Made by a program: the position numbers and the translations under genes. A stretch of DNA of 17,148 bases from DASPWV01 sp046727855 (GTDB lineage Bacteria > Acidobacteriota > Vicinamibacteria > Vicinamibacterales > UBA2999): NCBI GenBank assembly GCA_046727855.1, contig JBKPDL010000070.1, forward strand, positions 1 through 17,148, in the 5' to 3' direction. Below are positions 6,397 through 14,139 of the stretch, piece by piece (position 1 is the stretch's first letter; each line of letters begins with the position of its first letter). The notes beneath the pieces are model-generated. The model was not told the origin of the DNA. It saw only the letters and a program-made list of their open reading frames with translations, and searched no databases.

Positions 6397-9300
6397 CTAA
6401 CGCGCTTTCAGCTCCTTCTCGATCGCCGCCAGATCGGTTCGCGCGGCGGCAAGAACGTCACGCATCGTATTGGTCGGAGGCGACAGGCTTCCAGTGCGTG
6501 CTCCTGATCCGACAAACGCCGTGATCAGTCCACCTAATCTCTGCCGCACCGGTTGAGCGCCTCCACGGCCGCTGCCACGTCCGCCACCACCGACGCCCAC
6601 AAGGCGCTGCTCGAGCGCTTGGAGTCGTGCCGCGGCATCGCCGGTGGCTGCCTTGCGCCGGGAGGCAAGATCTTGGGCGAGCGCTTCAACTTTCGACTGC
6701 AGCTCCATGACTTCCACTACGAACGTCTCGCGCGCCTTGTGCTGCGTGAGCGTCACCGATGATGCAGGGTCCGGACGCACCTCGAACATACGCGATTCAC
6801 CGGCGACGCCGTCCACTTCGAGCGTGATCTTGAAAGTGCCGGGCGCAACATGCGGACCGCGGGGGCCGATGTCATGCGAAGGAATCGGCAACTGAACGGC
6901 CCCCGGTTTCACGAGCGACGGACCGCCGCCTTCTTCGCCGCCGCCACCCGCTCCAGCCGCTTGCCCTGACCCTGTCGAAGGGCCACGTGCCATTCCCGGA
7001 GGGATCGGGTAACGAAGATCCCAGTTGACCCGGTGAATAACGCCGGACTCGGTGGGGCAGTCGATCGTGCGGATCGTCTTTCCTGACGCATTTGCGATCG
7101 TCAGTCGCACCGCCTTTGCCGGTTGCCCAAGGTGATAAGTGAATGTGGCGCCTTCGGCCGGGTTCTCGGCGGTGTGGAAGAAGTGACTCATGTTCGAGAC
7201 GTCTTCCCAGTAGAGCATCAGTGTTGTGCGCGGCACCTCGAACAAGTGCGAGCGCTTCGCCGTAATGGTCGATGTCCACTCTGCGATCGGTGAGGCGTCG
7301 TCCAGAATCCATACGCCGCGCCCGTGCGTGCCGAGCACCAGATCTTTCGTGCGTGGATGCACCAGGATGTCGTCGTAACGCGTCGTTGGCAGATTCGCGC
7401 GGACTTTGGTCCACTGCCCGCCGCTGTCGTGGGTCACAAACAGCGCGCGTTCGGTGCCTGCAAAAAGCACCTGCGGCTTGCCGGGGAACTCGGCCAGCCC
7501 GCGAATCGACGCGTCGTCTTTGGGCAGACCGTTCACCACGGCGGTCCACGTCTTGCCGAAGTCGGTAGTGCGGAAAAGATACGGCGCGAAGTCGCCGTCA
7601 CGGTGCGCGTCGAACGACACATAAGCCGTGCCGCGTGACGCCTCGGATGCCACGATGTCGCCGACGAAGGTGCCGTTCTTGACGCCGGCGATCGCGCCGC
7701 TCACCTCGGTCCAGGTGGCGCCGCCGTCCGTGGTGAGCTGAACGTTGCCATCATCGGTGCCCACCCAGAGAATCTTCGGATCGAGCGGCGACTCGGCGAA
7801 GTTGGAAATCTCGCTGATGTTGTCGCCGTCGTTTCGCGACAGCTTGATGTCGCGATTGAGCACGCCCATCATCGGAATGCTGTCGCGATCGATCGAACGC
7901 GTCAGGTCTTTCGTGCGCGTCCAGGTCGATCCGTAGTCCTTGGAAATGAACAGTCGATTGCCGCCCAGATACACGGTGCCCGGCGTGTGCCGCGACGCCA
8001 TCAGCGGCGCGTCCCAGTCGAAGCGGTAGGCGGGCTCGCCGGCCGGCGGTCGCGGCGTGATGCCCATGGTGTCGCCAGTGAGGGGATCGACCACCGACAG
8101 ATTGCCGTTGCTCGAAGACGAGTAGACCTTGCGCCAGTCCGCCTTATCGACGGCCTTGCCGGTGCCGTCGCTGAACCCGATCTCCACCCAATCCTGGTTC
8201 AAGATGCCGAGCCAGTGGCGCGTCGCGCTCGGCGCGCCGAACGAGTGATTGTCCTGCAGGCCGGCGTACACCCAGTAGGGATCACGATTGTCAACCGCGA
8301 CGCGATAGACCTGCGACACGGGAAGGTTGGTAAAGCGAATGTAGGTCTTCCCCATGTCGAAGCTCTCGTGCAGTCCGCCGTCGCCTGCAACGTAGATATG
8401 GCTCGAGTTGGCGGGATCGACGCGCAGCACGTGGTGATCGGTCTTGAGGCCGACGTCGTAGGTGGGCGAGGTCGGCTCCTCTTCGAATGTCGCGCCGCCG
8501 TCTTCGCTCTTGATGATCGACACGCCCGGGAGCCACACGCGTTTGTCGTTGTTCGGGTCGATGGTCGGCTTGCTGTAATACATCGGGCGCGGATTGTTGG
8601 CGCTCATCCGCTTCCAGCTCGCGCCGGCGTCTTCGGTGCGATAGGTGCCGCCGGCGGTGGGGTGTTCGATCGTGGCGATGAGGACCTCTGGCTTCGACAC
8701 GGCGAGGGCGAGACCGATGCGTCCCTTCTCGTCCGACGGAATGCCGTTCTCGAGTTTCTGCCAGGTCGCGCCGGCGTCGGTCGTTTTGTAAATCGCGCTT
8801 CCCGGTCCGCCGCCGTTGAAACCAAATGCTTTGCGTAGACGCTGATACGTAGCGGCGTAGAGAACGTTGGGGTCGCGCGGGTCCATCACGAGGTCGGTTG
8901 CGCCGGTGAACGGATCCGCATACAGAACCTTGTTCCATGTGCGGCCGGCATCGGTTGTCTTGAACACGCCGCGTTCCGCGCTTTCAGCCCAAAGATTGCC
9001 GACCGCGGCCACGTAGGCCACATTCGCATCCGTTGGATGCAGCACCACGCGGCCAATCGAACGAGTATCGTGCAGACCCACATGCGTCCACGTTTGTCCG
9101 CCATCGGTAGAGCGATAGACGCCGCCGCCCCACGACGAGCTCTGACGATTGTTCTGTTCGCCGCTCCCGGCCCAGATGATGTTGGAGTCGCCGGCGAAGA
9201 TCGCAAGCGCGCCGAACGCGTTGTCGGGCTGCTTGCCAAAGATGTCGGACCACGTCACGCCTTTGTTGGTGGACTTCCAAATGCCGCCGGTCGCGGCCGC

Positions 9301-9516
9301 AACATACAAGACGCCGGGATTCTTTGGATCCATCTGCACGTCGTGGACGCGCCCGCTGGTCGCAGCCGGACCGATGTCGCGAAAGTGCAGCGCGTCGAAT
9401 GGCCCTTCGGCTTGCTCACGCTCGCTAGGAGCGGTGGCCGCTTGGGTGAAAGAGGCGACGCGGATGGTGCAGCCCACAAGCGCAAACAGAACAGTGATGC
9501 GGAAGAAGCTTCGCAT
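6397..9516 (-). CDS. Sortilin/VPS10-like BNR-repeat beta-propeller protein
   Basis: This is a 1039-residue exported protein with a signal peptide at about residues 1-26 (RSFFRITVLFALVGCTIRVAS). The body is built of repeated Asp-box (S/T-x-D-x-G-x-T-W) motifs: STNKGVTW near 82, STDGGQTW near 136, TTDAGRTW near 187, TTDAGATW near 245, and later TEDAGASW, SKDYGSTW, TTDGGATW and TTDFGKTW. These indicate one or two ten-bladed-type propellers as in sortilin/VPS10 or sialidase-like proteins. From about residue 770 there is a beta-sandwich region (FTYHLGQPAKAVRLTI), then a Gly-rich linker, then a helical C-terminus. Such proteins are often labelled glycosyl hydrolase, but no catalytic residues can be assigned; a binding or envelope role is equally likely. 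A repeat-derived GPSTGSGQ peptide interrupts it at residues 845-852. The ATG at 9516 opens the signal peptide and has no SD. Confidence 0.88.
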   Translation of the reverse strand: MRSFFRITVLFALVGCTIRVASFTQAATAPSEREQAEGPFDALHFRDIGPAATSGRVHDVQMDPKNPGVLYVAAATGGIWKSTNKGVTWSDIFGKQPDNAFGALAIFAGDSNIIWAGSGEQNNRQSSSWGGGVYRSTDGGQTWTHVGLHDTRSIGRVVLHPTDANVAYVAAVGNLWAESAERGVFKTTDAGRTWNKVLYADPFTGATDLVMDPRDPNVLYAATYQRLRKAFGFNGGGPGSAIYKTTDAGATWQKLENGIPSDEKGRIGLALAVSKPEVLIATIEHPTAGGTYRTEDAGASWKRMSANNPRPMYYSKPTIDPNNDKRVWLPGVSIIKSEDGGATFEEEPTSPTYDVGLKTDHHVLRVDPANSSHIYVAGDGGLHESFDMGKTYIRFTNLPVSQVYRVAVDNRDPYWVYAGLQDNHSFGAPSATRHWLGILNQDWVEIGFSDGTGKAVDKADWRKVYSSSSNGNLSVVDPLTGDTMGITPRPPAGEPAYRFDWDAPLMASRHTPGTVYLGGNRLFISKDYGSTWTRTKDLTRSIDRDSIPMMGVLNRDIKLSRNDGDNISEISNFAESPLDPKILWVGTDDGNVQLTTDGGATWTEVSGAIAGVKNGTFVGDIVASEASRGTAYVSFDAHRDGDFAPYLFRTTDFGKTWTAVVNGLPKDDASIRGLAEFPGKPQVLFAGTERALFVTHDSGGQWTKVRANLPTTRYDDILVHPRTKDLVLGTHGRGVWILDDASPIAEWTSTITAKRSHLFEVPRTTLMLYWEDVSNMSHFFHTAENPAEGATFTYHLGQPAKAVRLTIANASGKTIRTIDCPTESGVIHRVNWDLRYPIPPGMARGPSTGSGQAAGAGGGGEEGGGPSLVKPGAVQLPIPSHDIGPRGPHVAPGTFKITLEVDGVAGESRMFEVRPDPASSVTLTQHKARETFVVEVMELQSKVEALAQDLASRRKAATGDAAARLQALEQRLVGVGGGGRGSGRGGAQPVRQRLGGLITAFVGSGARTGSLSPPTNTMRDVLAAARTDLAAIEKELKAR
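6961..6984 (-). repeat. Dispersed-repeat-like segment inside the sortilin gene, encoding GPSTGSGQ
   Basis: Read on the minus strand, this stretch carries CCTTCGACAGGGTCAGGGC, close to the short CTTCGACA-x-GCTCAGG element that I recall as scattered in many environmental bacterial genomes. It is in frame and encodes GPSTGSGQ at residues 845-852, next to a low-complexity Gly/Ala/Glu stretch. It looks like a tolerated in-frame insertion in a linker between domains. The link to the dispersed family is recalled knowledge, not a search. Confidence 0.55.
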
Positions 9517-9525
9517 GGTGGGCGG

Positions 9526-9531
9526 ATGATA
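9526..9531 (-). promoter_or_regulatory. Candidate -10 hexamer TATCAT for the sortilin-like gene
   Basis: Read on the minus strand, TATCAT (five of six matches to TATAAT) ends 9 bp before the ATG at 9516, with no SD between. A partial -35, TTGGGC, lies at the 18-bp spacing, inside the first codons of the divergent methyltransferase gene. A leaderless or near-leaderless transcript is inferred. Confidence 0.5.
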
Positions 9532-9546
9532 CCCTCAGCGTGAGCG

Positions 9547-10776
9547 ATGGCCCAACCCGATACGAAGCACTCCGAAAAAGAGTATCTGCGCCGATCGGCC
9601 GGCGGCGAATGGGAGGCGTCGAAGCCGTTTCCTCCACCCGGACAACTTGCAACGGATGATCACGCGCAGCATCTTCTCGACTTCGCCGTGCTCTTGCGTG
9701 TCTTGGCGCCTGGGCCGTCGGATCTCGTGCTCGACCTTGGCGCGGGATCGTGTTGGGTGTCCGATTGGCTGCGCCGATGCGGCGTGCGCACGGTGGCGGT
9801 CGACATCGCGCTCGATATGATGCGATTGGGGGCGACGCGCCTGGGTGCGGCACGCGGGTTGACTGTCGGCGACATGGAACACTTACCGTTCGCCGATAAC
9901 AGTTTTTCCAAAGCTTGCTGTCTCAATGCCTTCCATCACGTTCCAGATGCCGTGGGCGCGCTCGGTGAAATCAGGCGTGTGCTTGTGCCGGACGGCGTGG
10001 CGTTTTTTTCCGAGCCTGGCGCCGGGCATGCGAGCCATCCCACCTCGGTCGCTGCGTCCCGTAACTACGGAGTGCTCGAGCAGGAGATTCTGATTGAGGA
10101 ATTCATGGACGCCTGCTTCGCCGCAGGGTTCGCCGACGTCCGGCTGCATCCCATTTCTCACATCGTTCCGCTCTTCGTGCTCGGGAAAGATCAGTGGCGC
10201 GCCTGGCGGAGATTCACCAAGAGCACGCGTCCTGTGCGCGCGCTCGACAAGCTCCGGCGCGCGCTTCTGGAGATCGTTGGCGCCGGCAAAAAGAACGTGC
10301 TATGGGAAGAAGCGTTTGCTATCCGGCTGGGGCGCGAGTTGCAACCAGTTATCGAGCAGCATCCCGTCATCACCGCGCATCGCGTGCCGTTCGCGGCCCC
10401 AGCACTGCTCGTTGATCGAGCGGCGTTGCAGTTGATCACAGCGCCGTCACGCGTTGCAACGGGTGGCGATATCGCGTTGCGTGTCGCGGTGGCCAACGTC
10501 GGCACCACCCGCTGGGACGTATCGGCAGCGAACGGACAAGTCCGGCTCGGCGTCCAGCTGCTGTCGCAGGACGGCACCCTTCTGAACCGCGATCACTCGC
10601 GTCACGAACTGCCGCACGGAGTGCCACCCGGCGGGCGATGTGAGGTCACGCTGCGAACGGCAGCACCATCGGAGAAAGGGTCGTATCTGCTGAAGCTCGA
10701 CCTCGTCCGCGAAGGGGTGTCGTGGTTCGAGCTTTCCGGTTCAGAGACCGTTGTCCACGCAATCGACGTCGCCTAA
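9547..10776 (+). CDS. Class I SAM-dependent methyltransferase with C-terminal beta-sandwich domain
   Basis: This 409-residue cytoplasmic protein has no signal peptide. Residues about 55-160 are a Methyltransf_11-type fold: motif I VLDLGAGS at 61-68 for SAM binding, acidic D86 in VAVDIA, motif GDMEHLPFADNSF at 108-120, and FHHVPD followed by the LGEIRRVLVPDG strand-helix. A helical linker spans about 165-285. Residues about 290-409 form an Ig-like beta-sandwich (LQLITAPSRV, IALRVAVANVGTTRW, LRTAAPSEKGSYLLKLDLV). It resembles C-terminal domains attached to enzymes or Wzt-like transporters of surface-polysaccharide synthesis. I infer methylation of a sugar or glycan precursor; the substrate is unknown. 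The ATG at 9547 is only 30 bp from the divergent sortilin start. No clear SD precedes it. Its stop overlaps the stop of the facing deacylase gene by 3 bases. Confidence 0.82.
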   Translation: MAQPDTKHSEKEYLRRSAGGEWEASKPFPPPGQLATDDHAQHLLDFAVLLRVLAPGPSDLVLDLGAGSCWVSDWLRRCGVRTVAVDIALDMMRLGATRLGAARGLTVGDMEHLPFADNSFSKACCLNAFHHVPDAVGALGEIRRVLVPDGVAFFSEPGAGHASHPTSVAASRNYGVLEQEILIEEFMDACFAAGFADVRLHPISHIVPLFVLGKDQWRAWRRFTKSTRPVRALDKLRRALLEIVGAGKKNVLWEEAFAIRLGRELQPVIEQHPVITAHRVPFAAPALLVDRAALQLITAPSRVATGGDIALRVAVANVGTTRWDVSAANGQVRLGVQLLSQDGTLLNRDHSRHELPHGVPPGGRCEVTLRTAAPSEKGSYLLKLDLVREGVSWFELSGSETVVHAIDVA

Positions 10777-11837
10777 TCGCGATTGCGAGACGACGGGCCT
10801 TCCTTCTTGACGACACCAACACTCACAATCGTGTCGCCTTTCTTGAGCGAGGGCACCGCGCGCAGGAACAAGACAATGCCCGGATCAGTCGCGACGATCT
10901 CCTGGAGCGGACGATTGAGGTAGTCGGTGATGACGCCGATTTTTGTGCCCTTGGTGACGTGCGCGTCGCGATCGACGGCGGCATGGAACATACCATCTCG
11001 TTCGGCTGTGATGTTGACGAGCCGATCAATCCAGATCGGGTTCTTCACGGGCGGCGCTGCACGCTTGATCATCTTGAGATGACCCATCACGTTCAGCACG
11101 CCTTGCGCGAGGACCGTCGCGTCCTTCGGATCGACCGGCCCTGAGCGGCCCGCTTCCGCCGTGAATGAGGGCTTGCCACGTGTGGTGGCTGTGTTCTCGA
11201 GATAGCGCGAGGCGTTTCGGTCCTTTGGGCGGTCCGTGGAGATGATGATGTGCGGCAGCCCGAAGGCCAACACCATGCCCCGCGACATGTCGTCCTGCTT
11301 TTGATTGCCAGTGACGGTCCAGTAGCTGTAGGGCCTGAGATTCTCGTCGAGATCGCCGCCGTGGAGATCGATCAAGTGGTCGCTCTTCTCGACCACTTCT
11401 CTCGTGATCACATACGACGCTCGCTCCGTCTGCGTACCCTTCGGGTCGCCTGGATAGAAGCGATTCATGTTCTTGTCATCGGTCGGGTTGAGATGCGGCA
11501 CGATGCGTTCGAACGACGCCACGTTGACGAGCGGCACCAGAATCACGGTGCCCGAGACTTCTGCGGGATTGATCTGATCGACCAGGCTGACGACGGCCAT
11601 GATCGATGCATACTCGGTCCCATGCGCGCCTGCGACGACGGCGAGCACCGGCCCGGCGTTGGCGCCGTGAATCACAGCGACCGGAATGTCGTAGCCGGCG
11701 TCGACGTCTGCCGGCACAGTGAGAACGCCGAGCGCCTTCTGGCCGCGTGTCGCGCTGGCGGTACCCACGGTGAACATGGATTTCCCGCTCTGCACCGCGA
11801 CCAGGAGCGCGAGAGCTGTGAGGCAGCTTTTGACCAT
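10773..11837 (-). CDS. Secreted M14-type deacylase (succinylglutamate desuccinylase/aspartoacylase family)
   Basis: This is a 354-residue zinc enzyme of the AstE/AspA branch of M14 carboxypeptidase-like proteins. Zinc ligands are visible as H72 and E75 in GAHGTE and H159 in LIDLHGGD. The substrate-binding NMNRFYPGD motif is at 123-131 (N125, R126) and the likely catalytic glutamate is E228 in FTAEAG. A C-terminal beta domain (about 255-340) contains the usual DRDAHVTKGTKIGVITDYLNRP hairpins of the family. I chose ATG at 11837 because it opens a signal peptide (MVKSCLTALALLVAVQSG) and has a -10 box just upstream. An earlier in-frame start at 11885 would add a charged, non-signal extension. The protein probably deacylates an N-acyl amino acid or amidic compound in the periplasm; the substrate is unknown. 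Confidence 0.88.
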   Translation of the reverse strand: MVKSCLTALALLVAVQSGKSMFTVGTASATRGQKALGVLTVPADVDAGYDIPVAVIHGANAGPVLAVVAGAHGTEYASIMAVVSLVDQINPAEVSGTVILVPLVNVASFERIVPHLNPTDDKNMNRFYPGDPKGTQTERASYVITREVVEKSDHLIDLHGGDLDENLRPYSYWTVTGNQKQDDMSRGMVLAFGLPHIIISTDRPKDRNASRYLENTATTRGKPSFTAEAGRSGPVDPKDATVLAQGVLNVMGHLKMIKRAAPPVKNPIWIDRLVNITAERDGMFHAAVDRDAHVTKGTKIGVITDYLNRPLQEIVATDPGIVLFLRAVPSLKKGDTIVSVGVVKKEGPSSRNRD

Positions 11838-11844
11838 GCGCCGG

Positions 11845-11850
11845 ACTTTA
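11845..11850 (-). promoter_or_regulatory. Candidate -10 hexamer TAAAGT for the M14 deacylase gene
   Basis: Read on the minus strand, TAAAGT ends 7 bp before the ATG at 11837 and nothing resembling an SD lies between. It supports the ATG at 11837 over the upstream start at 11885, which would place the promoter inside the gene. No -35 match is seen. Confidence 0.4.
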
Positions 11851-11895
11851 CACCCGATCCTGGTGGTCGTTGGACCGGGGCGCACCGGCGACGAG

Positions 11896-11949
11896 CAGGT
11901 GTCTGCGGGCGGTGCCCCCTGGGCACCGCCGCAGAAAGCCTGACACCTG
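11896..11949. repeat. Large imperfect hairpin between two minus-strand genes
   Basis: The outer arms are CAGGTGTC (11896-11903) and GACACCTG (11942-11949). The inner arms are GGCGGTGCCC (11908-11917) and GGGCACCGCC (11921-11930) around a CCT loop. Three more pairs form beyond a one-base bulge, and an 8-base one-sided bulge (11934-11941) separates inner and outer stems. It lies just after the stop of the secreted gene ending at 11970 and before the deacylase gene. It may end transcription of the former, although no T-run follows on the minus strand. It has the look of a dispersed intergenic palindrome. Confidence 0.7.
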
Positions 11950-11969
11950 ACACCGAATCGCCGATCGTG

Positions 11970-13040
11970 TCAGGGCTCGGCGTTCACAATCGTCCAACGC
12001 ACGGCGTTGCGCACGTGCGTGTTGTTGGTAAGCGTGAGATCGATCTGAAAGACGTGATCGCCAGCCGGTAAGAACCCGCGTGGTGCCGGACAACGGAAGG
12101 TGTCACCCGCCTCGGCGTTGCGTGCATGCACGATGCACGCCTGGAACTGTTGTGTCACGACCATGCCGTCGAGCCTGACTTGTGCCGAGCGCGGATCCGC
12201 CTGCAGATCCTTCAGCGAGACGACGATATCGAACGCGCCGGTGCGGAAGAGCCGCTGCGTGATCGGCGTGATGAAGAGGCCCTGGATCGAGACCGGCTCG
12301 GCGTAAATGAAGTCGTCCATCGCCACCACATCAAGATTGCCCGCTTCGTCCGGACCGAGCGCGGCATTGCCCATGATGATGTGAACGCGCGCCACGACTT
12401 CGCCGGCGTTGAACGAGACGCCGAGAAACGACAGCGTTTGAGCGCCGTCGGAAGCGGGCACAAAGCGCTCGAAGAGCAGCGCGCCATCCGGTGCGTAGAA
12501 CTGCAGCTTGGTGCTGGTAGCACTGTCGACGTCGGTGAACACCGCTCCGAATCCTGTGACAGCGGCCGGCACGTTGGCGCTTCCAGGGACGTTGAACGTC
12601 ACGTCCATCACGTTGCTATTCAGAGGCGCAAACAGGCGCGGGGCGCTGAAGGTGGCGAACAGGCTCGGATAGAGCGGGTTGATCTCGCCAAACTCGGGCG
12701 ACTGCGAGAAGCCGCTGCCAGGAGTCGTGAACGTTGCGCCACGGTTGGCGAAGGTCGTCATCGGCGTCGCGAACGTTGCGACGACCGGCGATCCGTTGCC
12801 GTCCCAGTTGATCTCGCGCCGGCCGCTGTTCTGGCTGCCAGGCGCGTTGAGGTTATTGGGATTACCGAGGTCACTGCGAAATTGATCGACGGCACCCTGA
12901 ATGCCGGCGGTGCCTGTGCCTGTGGCCTCGCGAACGACCGCCGAGGCGCTGGCGGTTCCGCTTGCGGCCACGAAAACCGGGATTGCCACCACAAGAGCGA
13001 TCATCGTACGTCTCGCTGATCCAACGTTCAGCATCGTCAT
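11970..13040 (-). CDS. Secreted protein of unknown function
   Basis: This 356-residue protein has a clear signal peptide (RRTMIALVVAIPVFVAASGTASASA, cleavage near residue 33). The segment about 48-80, with VDQFRSDLGNPNNLN and then GRREINWDGNG, is a motif I recall from many secreted bacterial proteins of unknown role. It is followed by beta-rich sequence to about 250 (GFGAVFTDVDSATSTKLQFYAPDG). A final Ig-like region ends in DHVFQIDLTLTNNTHVRNAVRWTIV. Two cysteines (in QACIVHA and FRCPAPR) may form a disulfide. It contains no PEP-CTERM tail. The ATG at 13040 is supported by AAAGGAG at 13046-13052, 5 bp upstream. I cannot assign a function; an extracellular or surface structural role is a guess. 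Confidence 0.8.
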   Translation of the reverse strand: MTMLNVGSARRTMIALVVAIPVFVAASGTASASAVVREATGTGTAGIQGAVDQFRSDLGNPNNLNAPGSQNSGRREINWDGNGSPVVATFATPMTTFANRGATFTTPGSGFSQSPEFGEINPLYPSLFATFSAPRLFAPLNSNVMDVTFNVPGSANVPAAVTGFGAVFTDVDSATSTKLQFYAPDGALLFERFVPASDGAQTLSFLGVSFNAGEVVARVHIIMGNAALGPDEAGNLDVVAMDDFIYAEPVSIQGLFITPITQRLFRTGAFDIVVSLKDLQADPRSAQVRLDGMVVTQQFQACIVHARNAEAGDTFRCPAPRGFLPAGDHVFQIDLTLTNNTHVRNAVRWTIVNAEP

Positions 13041-13045
13041 TGCTA

Positions 13046-13052
13046 CTCCTTT
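13046..13052 (-). promoter_or_regulatory. Ribosome binding site AAAGGAG for the secreted unknown gene
   Basis: Strong SD on the minus strand, 5 bp before the ATG at 13040. It fixes that start and contrasts with the genes in this window that lack any SD. Confidence 0.8.
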
Positions 13053-13141
13053 GCCGGGGATTTCGGATAAAAGTGTGCCGTGTGCTTCGCGGGGAAGAAA
13101 CGACCGACAGAGTCTATCAAAGGCGCGCCGGAGACGAGCCC

Positions 13142-14092
13142 ATGCATGAGCCGGTAATTCGCGCGGCCATCCTGCTTGCGATCATCTGTGCAGCGACGCG
13201 AAATGGCAGCGCCGACGATCGCTCTCTGATCGGCGATCGGGTCACCAGGCTCACACGCGAATCCGCGTGGACGCTCGTCGAATCGTTGCCGATCAAGTTC
13301 CGGACCTACCACCCACAAGGGATGGTGAAGATCGGCGACATCCTCTTCGTGTCATCTGTCGAGGTGCGCGTGCCGACCAAGCGCCTGCAGTCGTCACCCG
13401 AGGGTTTTGACCGCGATACCGGTGAAGGCGTGGGGCATTTGTTCAAGATCGATCGCCATGGCAACCTGCTTGCCGATCTCACGCTCGGCGGCGGGAGCCT
13501 TTATCATCCGAGCGGCCTCGACTACGATGGCGCGAACATCTGGGTCGCCGTCGCTGAATATCGGCCCAACAGTCGCGCGATCATCTATCGAGTTGATCCG
13601 ACCGCGATGAAAGCAACCGAGACGCTCCGCGTCGACGATCACATCGGGGCGGTCGTTCGCGATCCGGATGACAACACCCTGCACGCCGTGAGCTGGGGTT
13701 CGCGACGTTTCTACCGTTGGCCGATGGACCGCAGCGGAAAGGTGACCAACGCGAGCGCTCGTCCAGAGACGGTGCGCACCCTCAACACCTCGCACTACGT
13801 GGATTACCAGGACTGCAAATATGCCGGACGGCACCGCATGCTCTGCACGGGCGTCACGGAGTTGCGGCCGACGGCCGACGCCCAGCCGTTTCGTCTCGGC
13901 GGCATCGAGCTCGTCGATCTTCGCGATGGGCGGCCGGTCCACCAGGTGCCACTGCTGCTCTGGACGCCCGGTGGTCTCGACCTGACGCACAACCCGGTGT
14001 GGTTCGAAGCCACCGCCACCGGTTTGCGCGGCTACTTCATGCCCGAGGACGACACCTCGAGACTATATATCTATGACGTCTCGGCACGCTGA
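13142..14092 (+). CDS. Secreted propeller-like protein, probably DUF6454 family
   Basis: This is a 316-residue exported protein starting MHEPVIRAAILLAIICAATRNGSA, a signal peptide with likely cleavage near 24. The body has repeated strand blocks typical of a beta-propeller: HPQGMVKIGDILFVSSVEV, GHLFKIDRHGNLLADLTL, HPSGLDYDGANIWVAVAEY, AIIYRVDPTAM, GAVVRDPDDNTLHAVSWGSR, YVDYQDCKYAGRHRMLCTGV and GGIELVDLRDGRPVHQVP. It matches my memory of the DUF6454 family, which has no known function. The ATG at 13142 is chosen for the signal peptide and for GGAG at 13130-13133. The frame opens further upstream to 12962, but those residues run antisense through the neighbour's start and are not signal-like. 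It is divergent from the secreted unknown gene, with 101 bp between their starts. Confidence 0.8.
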   Translation: MHEPVIRAAILLAIICAATRNGSADDRSLIGDRVTRLTRESAWTLVESLPIKFRTYHPQGMVKIGDILFVSSVEVRVPTKRLQSSPEGFDRDTGEGVGHLFKIDRHGNLLADLTLGGGSLYHPSGLDYDGANIWVAVAEYRPNSRAIIYRVDPTAMKATETLRVDDHIGAVVRDPDDNTLHAVSWGSRRFYRWPMDRSGKVTNASARPETVRTLNTSHYVDYQDCKYAGRHRMLCTGVTELRPTADAQPFRLGGIELVDLRDGRPVHQVPLLLWTPGGLDLTHNPVWFEATATGLRGYFMPEDDTSRLYIYDVSAR

Positions 14093-14133
14093 TACCAGAC
14101 CACATCAGTTTGTTCGGAGAAGCCGCCGCGTGT

Positions 14134-14139
14134 GATACT
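14134..14139 (+). promoter_or_regulatory. Candidate -10 hexamer GATACT for vapBC
   Basis: GATACT lies 20 bp before the vapB ATG and partly overlaps the palindrome at 14136-14155. A repressor bound to that palindrome would block polymerase, as expected for autoregulated toxin-antitoxin operons. Confidence 0.5.

Noticed and set aside
7987..8838. Open frame of 283 codons on the plus strand, antisense to the sortilin-like gene
   Set aside because: The opposite strand carries regular BNR repeats and a signal peptide; this frame shows no domain.
11250..12071. Open frame of 273 codons on the plus strand, antisense to the deacylase
   Set aside because: The deacylase on the other strand has its complete zinc-site motifs.
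12126..13019. Open frame of 297 codons on the plus strand, antisense to the secreted unknown gene
   Set aside because: It is rich in Arg and His with no domain. The minus-strand gene has a signal peptide and a strong SD.
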